Assembly: GCA_905250125.1 (NCBI GenBank) | Contig: CAJNOL010000159.1 | Span: forward strand, 1-64,000 | Source: Rotaria sordida | Taxonomy: Eukaryota; Rotifera; Eurotatoria; Philodinida; Philodinidae | Direction: 5' to 3' | Length of the DNA stretch: 64,000 nt | Shown here: one piece after another, positions 33,144 through 43,261 of the stretch | Layout: each line of letters opens with the position of its first letter | Numbering within the stretch: the stretch's first letter is position 1 | The notes under the pieces: generated by a model | The model's database searches: none | What the model saw: the letters and a program-made list of their open reading frames with translations, nothing else | Told to the model about the DNA's origin: nothing | Position numbers and translations under genes: made by a program

Positions 33144-34110
33144 TCAAAACATTATCATTGGTTGTTGTTGATGTTGACCATGTTCATCCATCATTAATGT
33201 CATAATCATCATTGGTTGTGGTTGTTGCGGTTGTTGTTGTTGTTGTTGTTGTTGTTGTTCTAATTGATATCGATAAAAATGAGAACGTTTTCTAGATAAC
33301 AAAAAAAAAACAACAACAAAGAATTGATATTAATAAAATATTATTTAATATTCAATAAATATTTTACTTATTTTCATCAACAATACGAAAAAGTGCAATA
33401 ACATCAATAGGTTCAATATGTGCAAGACCACGACGTTCCAAATAATCAATATTACGTTGTGTCATTAATGAATGTCCAGCTTTACAATCACCATATTTGC
33501 ATAGATGAGGTGAACACATATAAAAATAACATAGATGTAAATCATCACAATTTGCTTCTCGACATGGTTTTGGTTTATGATGACAAACCGCAAACTAATA
33601 ATTAACAGATAAGATTTTATTTAAAAAAAACAAAAAAAAAAGATTCTTTCATCTTACTGTTTTACTTGGATCAGCTGAAGCCAAAATAAGCATAATAAGA
33701 GTTTTTTGTGGTAAATTTTCTAAACCACGTTCCAGAATAACACGTCGATTATGTTCCGTATCAAGTGAATGTGATAATGGACAATCATGTGGCCGTTGAC
33801 AACGACGATTAGGTAAAACAACCGATGGACATAAATGTAAGTAGGGACAAGCAATATCTTTTGTACAACCATTTGGTGGACGTGCATAGAACGTACAATT
33901 GGTTAAATCAAGTACAACTGCAATACGATCATCACCAGGTGTATCAGTTGCACGAAGACGTGCAAAAACAAATGGATGAGTAGCAACAATTGATAAAATA
34001 TGTTCGACAGGTGCTTGTAATGATGCACATAATGTTGAAAGACGTGAAAGTGAATTTGTTGTCAGAAGTGTATGAAGAAGAGCAATAGCATTAGCATCTA
34101 ATAGAGGCAT
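33144..34110 (-). CDS. ZAP/PARP12-like quadruple CCCH zinc-finger protein, 3 exons
   Basis: The minus-strand exons are 34110-33658, 33594-33368 and 33291-33144, about 275 residues. An N-terminal helical region (LLDANAIALLHTLLTTNSLS) resembles a small winged-helix domain. It is followed by four CCCH fingers: C72-C82-C88-H92, C94-C104-C110-H114, C155-C162-C167-H171, C173-C183-C188-H192. Spacing is C-X9-C-X5-C-X3-H for the first two. A linker (NRRVILERGLENLPQKTLIM) separates the pairs, as in the RNA-binding N-terminus of the antiviral protein ZAP and of PARP12. There is no PARP or WWE domain; the protein ends in a Gln-rich tail encoded by a CAA repeat and a short Met-rich stretch. An RNA-binding role is likely; antiviral activity is only an inference. 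Confidence 0.75.
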
Positions 34111-34264
34111 GATGATAGATGAACTATCCTAAAATACAATAGAAAATAAGATAAAATTTTCTATCATTGAAAAATTTCTATTCAATATAAAATCTTAAAT
34201 TATGTTATGACATAGATTTAACGCTACTCTTCTCTAAAAAGTCACATTTTTTTAGATAAACATA
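34111..34264. promoter_or_regulatory. Short upstream region of the CCCH gene
   Basis: These 154 bp lie between the ATG of the minus-strand CCCH gene and the mariner-type element. The element therefore sits where the distal promoter would be. A GATA-like TTATGACATAG and AT-rich DNA are all that is visible; no specific site can be assigned. Confidence 0.35.
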
Positions 34265-34266
34265 TA

Positions 34267-35191
34267 CCGGGTGATCCAAAAGTTTTGCAACATTTTGTCT
34301 TTTGCATATATCTCAATAGAGACAAAAGATAAAATCTTGAATATAATTTTGAAAGATGTACTTTTCAATTCTCTACAAACTGGTATTTAGCTTAATTTAA
34401 AATAATAGAACAGAACGTTTTTATGGATCAAATAGTATGATGGTATGAATTGCATCAACTTCCCGCACCATTTCTAATAACAAATTTTCTAACTTTCTCG
34501 TGTTATAAACAAATGCCTAAAAAAACTAATTATTAACAATGCTATTACATATCAATCCTCTTTTAGAATAATTCATCTACATTCGATTAGAATCTATTTA
34601 GGCCTAATGAAAATGACCTGCCAGATATGCTACCGTAAAAGTAACATTTTTGGCAACTTCCAGAATCTTCTTTCAATTGACTTCTTTTACTAAATGTTTT
34701 TCTAATTTTAAGTAGAAAGATAAGTCTGTCTGTGACAGCGCTTTGTAAAAGCGAGCTCGGTTTGATCACAGGGTCTGTCTCTTTTCAGACGTATTTTTCT
34801 GGCGAGAAATGGTGGATAAGGAATTTGACGATTCGCAAAATATTGCTTTGAGAAAAATTCTGTCTAATAGAAAGAATGAATGTTAAATATATACGCAATC
34901 CACCGAAGCTTGCAAGAGCTATCTGACAATAACTTATTTCTAAAACAAAACATTCGTTCGTACAGAAAAAAATAGTTTAATAAAAAAAGATGTGGGAAAT
35001 AAATGCAACACATACCATCACACTATTTGACCCATAAAAACGTTCAGTTCTATTATTTTAAATTAAGCTAAATACCAGTTTGTAGAGAATTGAAAAGCAC
35101 ATCTTTTAAAGTTAAATTCAAGATTTTATCTTTTGTCTGTACTCAGATACACGGAAAAGACAAAATGTTGCAAAACTTTTGGATCACCCGG
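34267..35191. mobile_element. Mariner/Tc1-type element with about 210-bp inverted ends
   Basis: The ends are CCGGGTGATCCAAAAGTTTT and its inverse AAAACTTTTGGATCACCCGG. They are flanked by TA on both sides (34265-34266 and 35192-35193), the Tc1/mariner target duplication. Inverted similarity extends about 210 bp inward (to about 34478 and from about 34985). The 500-bp middle has no full transposase. The minus-strand frame 34587-34769 (RKTFSKRSQLKEDSGSCQK) may be a transposase remnant, but this is weak. It is 925 bp long and non-autonomous. Terminal repeats differ by a few changes, indicating moderate age. Confidence 0.85.
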
Positions 35192-35193
35192 TA

Positions 35194-36334
35194 GGTATGA
35201 ACCTCAATGCATCTAATTTGAAAATTCTTAAGAATGACTTCCAATCTTAAAAGGTTTCTAAAGCTCTTCACCGAAAAAGCCAATATTGTATCCATAGGAG
35301 TTATTGCAGTTACGGCACCTTCTCATAGTCCAATGTGTAGCTAGAAAGTCACTCGATAAGACTCTAGACGAATTTTTAATTGGTACGAAACATAATCATA
35401 TTTGATGCTCATTTCAGAAAGTTCTACAGATAAATATACAAAAAAATTGTCGAAATTGGCTTCTGCATAAATTGTCAAATTTCGAACAAATTTCTTTTCG
35501 ATAACGTTCGTTCTAGTGAATTGCAATTATTCTACCCTCAATATCACATAGATTTTCTAGAAGATATTGCCAATAATTTTGGGGTTCCCAAAAATGAAAT
35601 AAAGACCCTTTCGCTTCTTCGAAGCGCTAAAGAGTTCTCTTTGAAATGAGACTAATTCAAGCGTTGTAGCTTGAAGCGCATTAAAGAAAAAACATTTGTA
35701 CACATGAAAGTTCTATTTTACACTATAGCTCCTGGAAATCTTGTGAACGGTAAGGTTTTGACCCATGAAAATTTTTTTTTATAGTATACTTTCATTAGTT
35801 GAATGTCTTCAAAAAGTTTCGTGAAAATCCCATACGCTGTATCGAAAATCGATTTTGGAGTGGGAAAGGGACCGCGAAGATCTTAAACAACGACTATCGA
35901 AAAATGACTTTTTTTTAATTAGATCTAGAAAAAAAAGCAGCTTGAAATATGTTCAAAATTCTTATTCTTCTTCTAAATAAAATTTACTAATAAAATTTTA
36001 GTATGACAACAATGAATAGTGTTTTTATTTTAAGATAAGTAAATTAGAGATCAATACAATTTAGGGAAAAAAAAACTTGAATTATTCCACCTACTTGATA
36101 TTTTTAATTTCTGTTCGATGAACACGTGAGTGATAGTAATAATCTAGAAATGAAGAAGTTTTTACTTATAAGCCTTATGTCTCTTGTCTATATGTGTGTT
36201 TAATAGGAATGAGAGAACAACAGAATCAACAATAATTGTAATAAAAAAAAAAAAGGAAAAAAAGTGTCGAAGAAAAGTTTATTCAATACGATGTTCGGTC
36301 TTGTCTTTTTTTTTCTTGTTCATTTATTTATTTT
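35194..36334. other. Non-coding DNA between the mariner element and PSMA7
   Basis: No gene is seen. Short hairpins occur around 35607-35680 (TTCGCTTCTTCGAAGCG and AGCGTTGTAGCTTGAAGCGC), which suggests a decayed repeat. The PSMA7 3' UTR lies at the right end. Confidence 0.4.
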
Positions 36335-37221
36335 CTACTCTTTTTTTGATGTTTGTGTTGTTAAAGTTGGTTGTGTTGTAGTTGTACTACCCATTTGTTT
36401 TGCTTGTTTTTTCTTTTCAGCTTCAATTTCATTTTCTTTTTCAATTTCAGCAATATATTTTTCGACTTCTTCATGACTAAGAGTTTTTAGTGCTTTATGT
36501 CGTACCATAACAGCAATTTCAACATTTTTTGATCCACTTTGTACAACTTCAAGTAAAGCTCGAATACATAATTTAATGGATTCATGTGTTGATTCATATG
36601 TTGTTTCTGAATAAGATTTTTCTAAATATTCACGAACAGTTTTTGCTTGTCGACCAATTGCATTTGCTTTCCATTCATGATAAGTACCACTTGGATCTGT
36701 TGAATAGAGACGTGGTGTACCATCATAATCGAAACCAACAATTAATGTTGATAAACCAAATGGACGACGACCACGACCTTGTGTATATTTTTGTTGTAAA
36801 TCAGCAATATAACGTGTTATATATTCGATTGTTACTGGATCTTCAACATTAAGTCGATGAGATTGACATTCAATACGTGCACGATGCATTAAAACACGAG
36901 CATCAGCTGTAAGACCAGCAAATGCCATAGCAACATGATCATCAAGTACGCAAATTTTACGAACCGTACTAGAAAAAAAAAATGAACAAATAAGTTTTAG
37001 AAAGAAAAAACAAAAACAAAAGTCGACACGACTAATTAATCTTACCGATCTTCTTGTAAAACAGCGACAGCTTTCTTTTCAACTCCTAAAACAACAATAT
37101 TTTTACCACGTACACCAACAGCCGTTGATCCTTTCTTGACAGCTTCTTGTGCATATTCAACTTGAAAAAGACGACCATCTGGTGAAAATACTGTAATTGC
37201 TGTATCATACTCTCCTGCCAT
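36335..37221 (-). CDS. PSMA7: 20S proteasome subunit alpha-4 (PSMA7), 2 exons
   Basis: The minus-strand exons are 37221-37046 and 36968-36335, split in phase 2, about 269 residues (human 248). It forms part of the outer alpha ring of the 20S core and gates substrate entry. The alpha-subunit signature [20 protein letters not shown] begins at residue 5, followed by [35 protein letters not shown], the [16 protein letters not shown] block and the lysine/glutamate-rich C-terminal helix ([17 protein letters not shown]) also fit alpha-4. A Thr/Gln/Pro-rich extension of about 20 residues follows the usual end. The start is the ATG of MAGEYDTAI, the expected N-terminus, with no in-frame upstream alternative nearby. 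Confidence 0.98.
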
Positions 37222-40200
37222 TATTATAAATATTCGTTAATATAATCTAAACGATAAAAAGAAAACTATAATTTCAAATAATTTGTTAGAAATAGAATAA
37301 TACTAGCTGATCCTACAATCAAATAAACACACGCATACATATACTTGTGTACACAATCAATTTCTAATACACAATGAGTCATTCATCGAAGCTTCAATAA
37401 GAAATATTAGAAAGAGTTTTTTTCTTTGTTTCGTAATTGATACTTTATAGAAGATAGTTCAATGATTATATTAATGGATATATTATTCTAACAATGTGTA
37501 TTCTTTTATTTGAGTTATTTTTTTTACAAAATCGAACAAATAGTTGACAGATGACGCTAATAGCAAGTCATGTGTTAGATAAGATTCTATAATATATCAG
37601 AGTTAACCTTGTATACTATTTCATTTAGACTTTTGCTTATCAGTGATAATGACTTTCGTCTTAGACATGAATATAATTTCTTTCGGTATATGTATATAAT
37701 TGATATCTATTTTTTTTTTAAATATTTGATGCAATTAGTTTTCTACATATCGAGAGCAATTTGATTCGAATAATGGAATAAAAACTAGTCGAATCTATTG
37801 AAAATAATAATAATAATAATACTCTATAGAATGTTTCTTAATATTTGCAATTGTTACGGGAAGAATAATTCAATGTCATAGTGCTCTTCTCATAAATAAT
37901 TATTTATACGCAATATAACATGGTGCCCATTGCAGACTACTCGACTGAAGTGTTAGTTGTTATCACTCATTATCAAATTTCAATCCACATATAAATCAGA
38001 ATAATAAAATCTAATTCTAATCAGAGAAATATTTCCTATTCTTCATATTCTTTATTGTTATAGTTATGTTCCCGTTATTTCACTTTTTTTTTGTATTACT
38101 ACCACATTCTCATCGGCTAGTTTTACTAGAATTTGTCAAAGACAAAAAAACATCTATTAATCTCAATTTATGATTTTTGAATGCATTACAGCACCTTCGA
38201 ATATATAAATAGCCTCTGATCAGTTATTGAAATGGTGTTCTGCAAACAGAAAAAAATTTTCAGACAGTTCAAATCTAAAGAGTTATCTGAATAGATCTTG
38301 TAATATAATTTGATTTGTTCGAACAATTCTTCTCATTCATTTGAACTAGGAACTGTTCGACCCCTATTAGTGATGATCATGAAACATATTTATTTAATCC
38401 AACTATTTACTCATGTATGATTGAATATCACATAAAATATTTTCAATATAATAACTATTATTCTATTCGGATTAGTGAACGATGAACACGAATACTTAAA
38501 CACGAGAACTTCTAACATCAAAAAAAGTGAAGCATATAAAGAAAAAATAATGTGAATATGAAGTCTATTGAATAAGCGATTGAAATAAATAAGAAAATTT
38601 TCATTTGACTTCGCCGTTGATTCGGCCTACTTTTCAATTATTCTGTTCCGAATTGATTCAGTTTCAATTTCTCAAATATATATATATATATATTCATGAG
38701 ACCAAATATTTAAATTTGAATAAGAAAGTATGTATAGATTTAATTTCTGTCTAATTAGGAATATTAATGAATAGAAACACAACAATTACTCATTAATACA
38801 ACTACATAACATAAACATTTTTCTATCTGACATTTTTAATTGTTACCTCGATGTTTTTCATGCTTATCGTTCTCATGCTTAAGCTTTCGTGTTCATCGAT
38901 TCTCGGCTTCCTTTTTCTTCAGATACACGTGCAGACAGTTTCTATTTCGTGTAAGCCACTACACACTACTCATCAAATATACTAGTCATCTTTATTTTGA
39001 TGGATGATTAGTACATTCAATAGTGATGAAGTTGTTCAATTCTATTCTTTTTCTTTGTAAACATCACTAATCAAAGTAAAGCTATTCTTGACATTTTATA
39101 CTGTAGTTTCTATTAAATTATCTCATGTTAAATATATACAATCTGTCTAATAACGATATCATTCAGTATTATATTGAATCAATTTTGTGTTAACCTAGTT
39201 GTTGAAAGATAAAACGATACTGAATAACTTTTTATTTTTATTCTAAATCAATATATCAATAAAAAAAAAATGTACAAAAATAATTGTTGATTTCATGTTT
39301 TAAACAACATACTACTATCATCCAACCAAATGAAAAAACAATGTAGAATGGTATGTTTATTTCATCATAATATGATCTACGAAATTATTTATCATAGATA
39401 GTGTAAAGTATTAAAAATATTCTTCAATAAATATTTAAAATAAGTAGATTGCAACTTTATATCAAAACGATGAAATAGACTCTTATCAATAATAGCGTTT
39501 GCAAACAACGTTAGATTCTAATTAGTCTTCAATTGATATTTTTTAACTAGTATCAGTCAACATCATAATACTACTTTGTAATATACATCTTGTTAAAGCT
39601 ACACAATACTGACTCATAACTGAAGTGTCTATATTAACACAAAGGAATCTGAAGTATTCTACATCTTTCCATTTGCAAACTACGTTAGAATTCATATTAA
39701 TCATGATGACTTGTGTACGACAGACAACATTTCACTCTCATTATATCTTTTTTTTTGTTGTCATTGTACTTCTATGATAATATTGGGCTTTTTTTTATGA
39801 GCATCTTTTTACTTCTTGACATTAGAACAAACATAAATAATTTTCTTCTTATATCAATAGTAACTTTACATTTCAAGAAAAGAACTATATATATATATGA
39901 TGTAGCGATTGATAAGAAAAATGTGGCTTTTCAATAAAAACCCGTACTACAGAAAATATGGATGATTATGTCATTTCATTTAAATACCATAAAGTATTAA
40001 ACGGAAACTTGATGTTCTCTTGAGAGGAAAAAAAAACAGAACTATGTTAGCTATTTAAAGTTCATTTAAATTGAGTATACTTAATTTTATATGATTGATT
40101 TATTATAAATTCATAATGAAAATAATCATATTCTAGAATTGAATTATTCATTTTTATTTTATGAAAAAATAATCTAGTAACTGTGACAAAGTTTTGTTTT

Positions 40201-40379
40201 TATTTATTACAATTAAACTCTCTACGAAATATTACTGAAAAGAAAATATTTAAATGTAAAAAGTGACATAGATTTGATTTTGCAAACAGTAACATTACAG
40301 AAAAATAGGGATAAAACAATGCGAATAAACATATATCTGTGTATAACTTTAAAAAAAAAAAAAATACTCGTAATATTTT
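37222..40379. other. 3.2-kb non-coding region between PSMA7 and the CDF gene
   Basis: No gene is recognised. Contents are a TA microsatellite near 38678-38694, an ATA run near 37807-37822 and an imperfect direct repeat (39495-39530 and 39669-39705). PSMA7 promoter sequence should lie at the left end and the 3' UTR of the CDF gene at the right. Low-complexity AT-rich DNA makes up the rest. Confidence 0.45.
39495..39705. repeat. Imperfect direct repeat pair
   Basis: GTTTGCAAACAACGTTAGA near 39497 recurs as ATTTGCAAACTACGTTAGAA near 39671, each followed by a related AT-rich tail. The spacing is about 174 bp. Function is unknown; it may be target duplication or the edge of an old element. Confidence 0.4.
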
Positions 40380-42572
40380 TTAAACAATTTTATGTTCATC
40401 ACTAGCTTTATGATTGAATTCATAATCAAGATGCACAAATGCCTAAATGTAAAAACAAAAAAAGATTTTTTTAATTCAAAAAAAACTAAAAACAAAAAAA
40501 TTTTCTTAAATACTCGTTCCACTTCAGGAATACTTTCAATTTTCTTTTGTAATTCTTCACCAATATCATGTGCTTCTTTGAGTGACATATCTTCCGGCAG
40601 AACAATATCTACCTAGAATAAAAAATAGAGAAAAAAACCATTATCATCATCATCATCATATTCGAATAACAAACTTCGACAAGAAAATATGTGCCAAAAT
40701 GAAATGCTCGAACTGTATCGAGTTTTAAAATTGATGGTGAATGATTAAATGCAATCCATGTTATTTGTTTAAGAAATTCTGGATTTGCTGTATGTCCAGT
40801 TAAATGTTTAATTTGTTCTATATAAATATAATTATTAATAATTTATAAGATAATAATATTAAACTTACGATTTGCTTGACGAATCCAAGTTATCAAAATA
40901 TAAATTGAAATAACAATAGCACCGATTGAATCTGCTAATACCAAAGATACAGGAAATAGAATGGGATTTCTTCTTGCAAGAAAACCTTGAAAAACAAAAT
41001 TTTATTAAATTAAATTAGAGTAAAAAAAACCTATATCCTACCAAAAGTACCACAAATAAGAGCAACAGAATTTGAAAAAACATCATTTCGATGATCTTGT
41101 GCTAAAGCATTTAATGTTTCACTACTTTCACGAGAACATAATATGAAGAGAAGCAATTTGCATACTACAAAGAAGTCAATATTATTTGTATAATAGACAA
41201 ACTTTAACTGAAAACAAAAATCATGAATTACCAATAGTGATACACATAATAGTCACTGGCAATGTTGTCATATTAATTGGATGTACATATGAAGAACTAT
41301 TTGATGGATATTTTTGAAGCATTTTAATATCATTAACAGTTGTTTGTAATGATTCTGATATTACTTGAATACTTGCCGAACACATGATGACCGAAAGAAT
41401 AACAATAGATATTGGTTCGAGACGTGTTCGACCTAATCAGATTAGTTGGCAAAGTTATAAAGAAAAAAATAAAGATTATCTTTTCTTTTACCTTGTGGAT
41501 ACATAAATGGATCACGTCGTTTAATTGCACGTGTAGCCCAAAAAAGAATTAAACTTGATGCTAGATCAACACCACTGTCGACAACTGATGAAATGACTGA
41601 TAATGAATGTGAAGTATATGCAGCGATAATTTTGACTATGAGAAGAAACTAAAATATCACAAGATATTGAGATTCTATATGTTATCATTTCATTGAATAG
41701 ATTAGAAAATTTCCTATTTATTGAATAACTCAAAAAAAACAATGCAACTCGCTAATTAATAGTGATTTTTCTAAGCGAAATAAAAATCAAAGAAAAACAA
41801 ATAGAATTTATTCAACTATTTAAGACAAAAATTTATGTATTCAATTTGAATATGTTTTGCAGTATAACGTATCTTTTGAAGATACTTTTCATAATTTGTT
41901 TCTTTTCTTTTTTTTTATTAATCAACATGCATAATCAAGTTATTTCTTTATTGATACTTACGACATTGACTAATAATGATATGTTTGTATAAAGACTAAT
42001 ACGTTTTCGCTTTAGTTTTAGATCGTCTTTAGATTTTTTATTATTTTTTCCACCTTCTCCATCTTCAATTTCATTATCACTATCTTTACGCGAATTAAGA
42101 CGATGTAGACGTTCCAATGTTGAAATAAGTTTGTCTTGTTTTTTGTAGAAACTCCTTACAAAACAAAACACAAAGTTAATAATAATATAAATTAAAAAAT
42201 ATTCTGCTTTCTGTTCATACCGAACTTTCTTTGGTAATTTTTCATCTTCAACTCGTTTACCACGACGACAAGCAGTTATTCCTTCAATTGAAAATGCTGA
42301 AGGAGCAGCTATTCAAAATAAATAATTTACAAAATATAAGAAAATAGTCAACTACCAAACCTTTCCACTTATGATCATCACCATTCGCATATTCAATACT
42401 TCTTTGACGTTTAATAGCTAAAATTAATCAAGAAAAATATATGTATATATATATATTATTGAATTCATTTTTTTTCTCAGAATCGTGCCAAACAAAACGA
42501 CTAAATGTGCAATACAAAATCAAAACAAAGAACCACATAAAATAAAGGACAATCAAAGAAGCTATAATATAC

Positions 42573-42604
<32 letters not shown>

Positions 42605-43069
42605 CATCTATGAAACAACTTACAAGATGAATTTCGTGGAAGAAGAACGCTGGAAATAAATGCAATTATGAACAATCACCAAAGTTTTTAAGTGAAACAA
42701 GCAAAAGTATTCAAACAAAAAGAAACAATTGACTGTGAATAAATTAAGCACACAAAATGTTGAATTTTATCGATACATTCTGTTAAATAATAAAATATTC
42801 TTCTATTAATAACAATATGTATCATGAAAATAATTAGATTAGAACTGAAGTGAAAAAATTTTTATTTTTATTTTTTTTAATTTTCACAAATAATTCTAAT
42901 GTGATCTGTTAATAATTAATAGTCAACTGTTTCTTTTTGTAAAATCAATTAATTAGTACAATTATATGATTAGATATTTATTTAAAACTTACATATCTTC
43001 TGATGGTTCGGAATTGATTTCTGTTGAAGCCAGTACTTGTCCGTTGTCTATCGTCACTATAGGCTCCAT
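40380..43069 (-). CDS. Cation diffusion facilitator, manganese-type, 12 exons
   Basis: The minus-strand exons are 43069-42993, 42649-42624, 42417-42361, 42308-42221, 42154-41962, 41648-41492, 41432-41232, 41164-41042, 40985-40869, 40817-40675, 40612-40514 and 40442-40380. All phases agree, about 447 residues. CDF proteins are six-helix membrane transporters exchanging divalent metal for protons. TM2 has DSGVD (D171, D175) and TM5 has DHRND (D290, D294). A DxxxD pair in both helices is the pattern of the Mn/Fe group (plant MTP8-11), whereas zinc members have HxxxD. Family blocks [20 protein letters not shown] and the cytosolic C-terminal domain ([20 protein letters not shown]) are clear. Exon 2 is a 26-nt microexon. 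The long N-terminus is hydrophilic. It shares a 192-bp divergent promoter with the HAUS6-like gene. Confidence 0.92.
42560..42604. repeat. AT/TG microsatellite in CDF intron
   Basis: An (AT)n run passes into a (TG)n run within the intron just downstream of the 26-nt microexon in gene order. It is a simple-sequence repeat likely to vary in length between individuals. Confidence 0.7.
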
Positions 43070-43261
43070 TGATTCTTTTATACTTGAAAAATGAATGTGT
43101 AAAAGAGTAGAATTCTATGACATAAACAGATTATTTGCTTTAAACAGCCAATCATTGGTTTATTTTTCTATTTTGGTATTTTATGGAAGTACTTGTTCTT
43201 CATTCCTTTGTACTTATTATTAGTTCATTGCTTAGATAAGAATTTAGAAAGTCAAAGTAAA
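43070..43261. promoter_or_regulatory. Divergent promoter between the CDF and HAUS6-like genes
   Basis: Only 192 bp separate the two start codons, which point away from each other, so both promoters and 5' UTRs must overlap or lie within this interval. A CCAAT-box-like GCCAATCATTGG lies at about 43148-43159. An upstream in-frame ATG at 43193 would lengthen the HAUS6-like protein by 23 hydrophobic residues and shorten the spacer further; I consider it unlikely to be the start. Confidence 0.6.

Noticed and set aside
32860-33171. Lys-rich open frame between the CCCH genes
   Set aside because: It is a translation of A-rich spacer and of the antisense strand of the upstream gene's last exon.
34587-34769. 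Minus-strand frame in the mariner-type element as an intact transposase
   Set aside because: It is only about 60 residues, lacks any visible DDE/D motif and cannot be more than a weak remnant.
42566-42604. AT/TG repeats in the CDF intron and similar runs as CRISPR-like or regulatory arrays
   Set aside because: They are simple microsatellites without spacers; CRISPR arrays are not expected in animal DNA.
43193-43261. Hydrophobic N-terminal extension of the HAUS6-like protein as a signal peptide
   Set aside because: A secretory signal does not fit a spindle protein, and the ATG at 43262 gives a normal Pro-rich cytosolic start.
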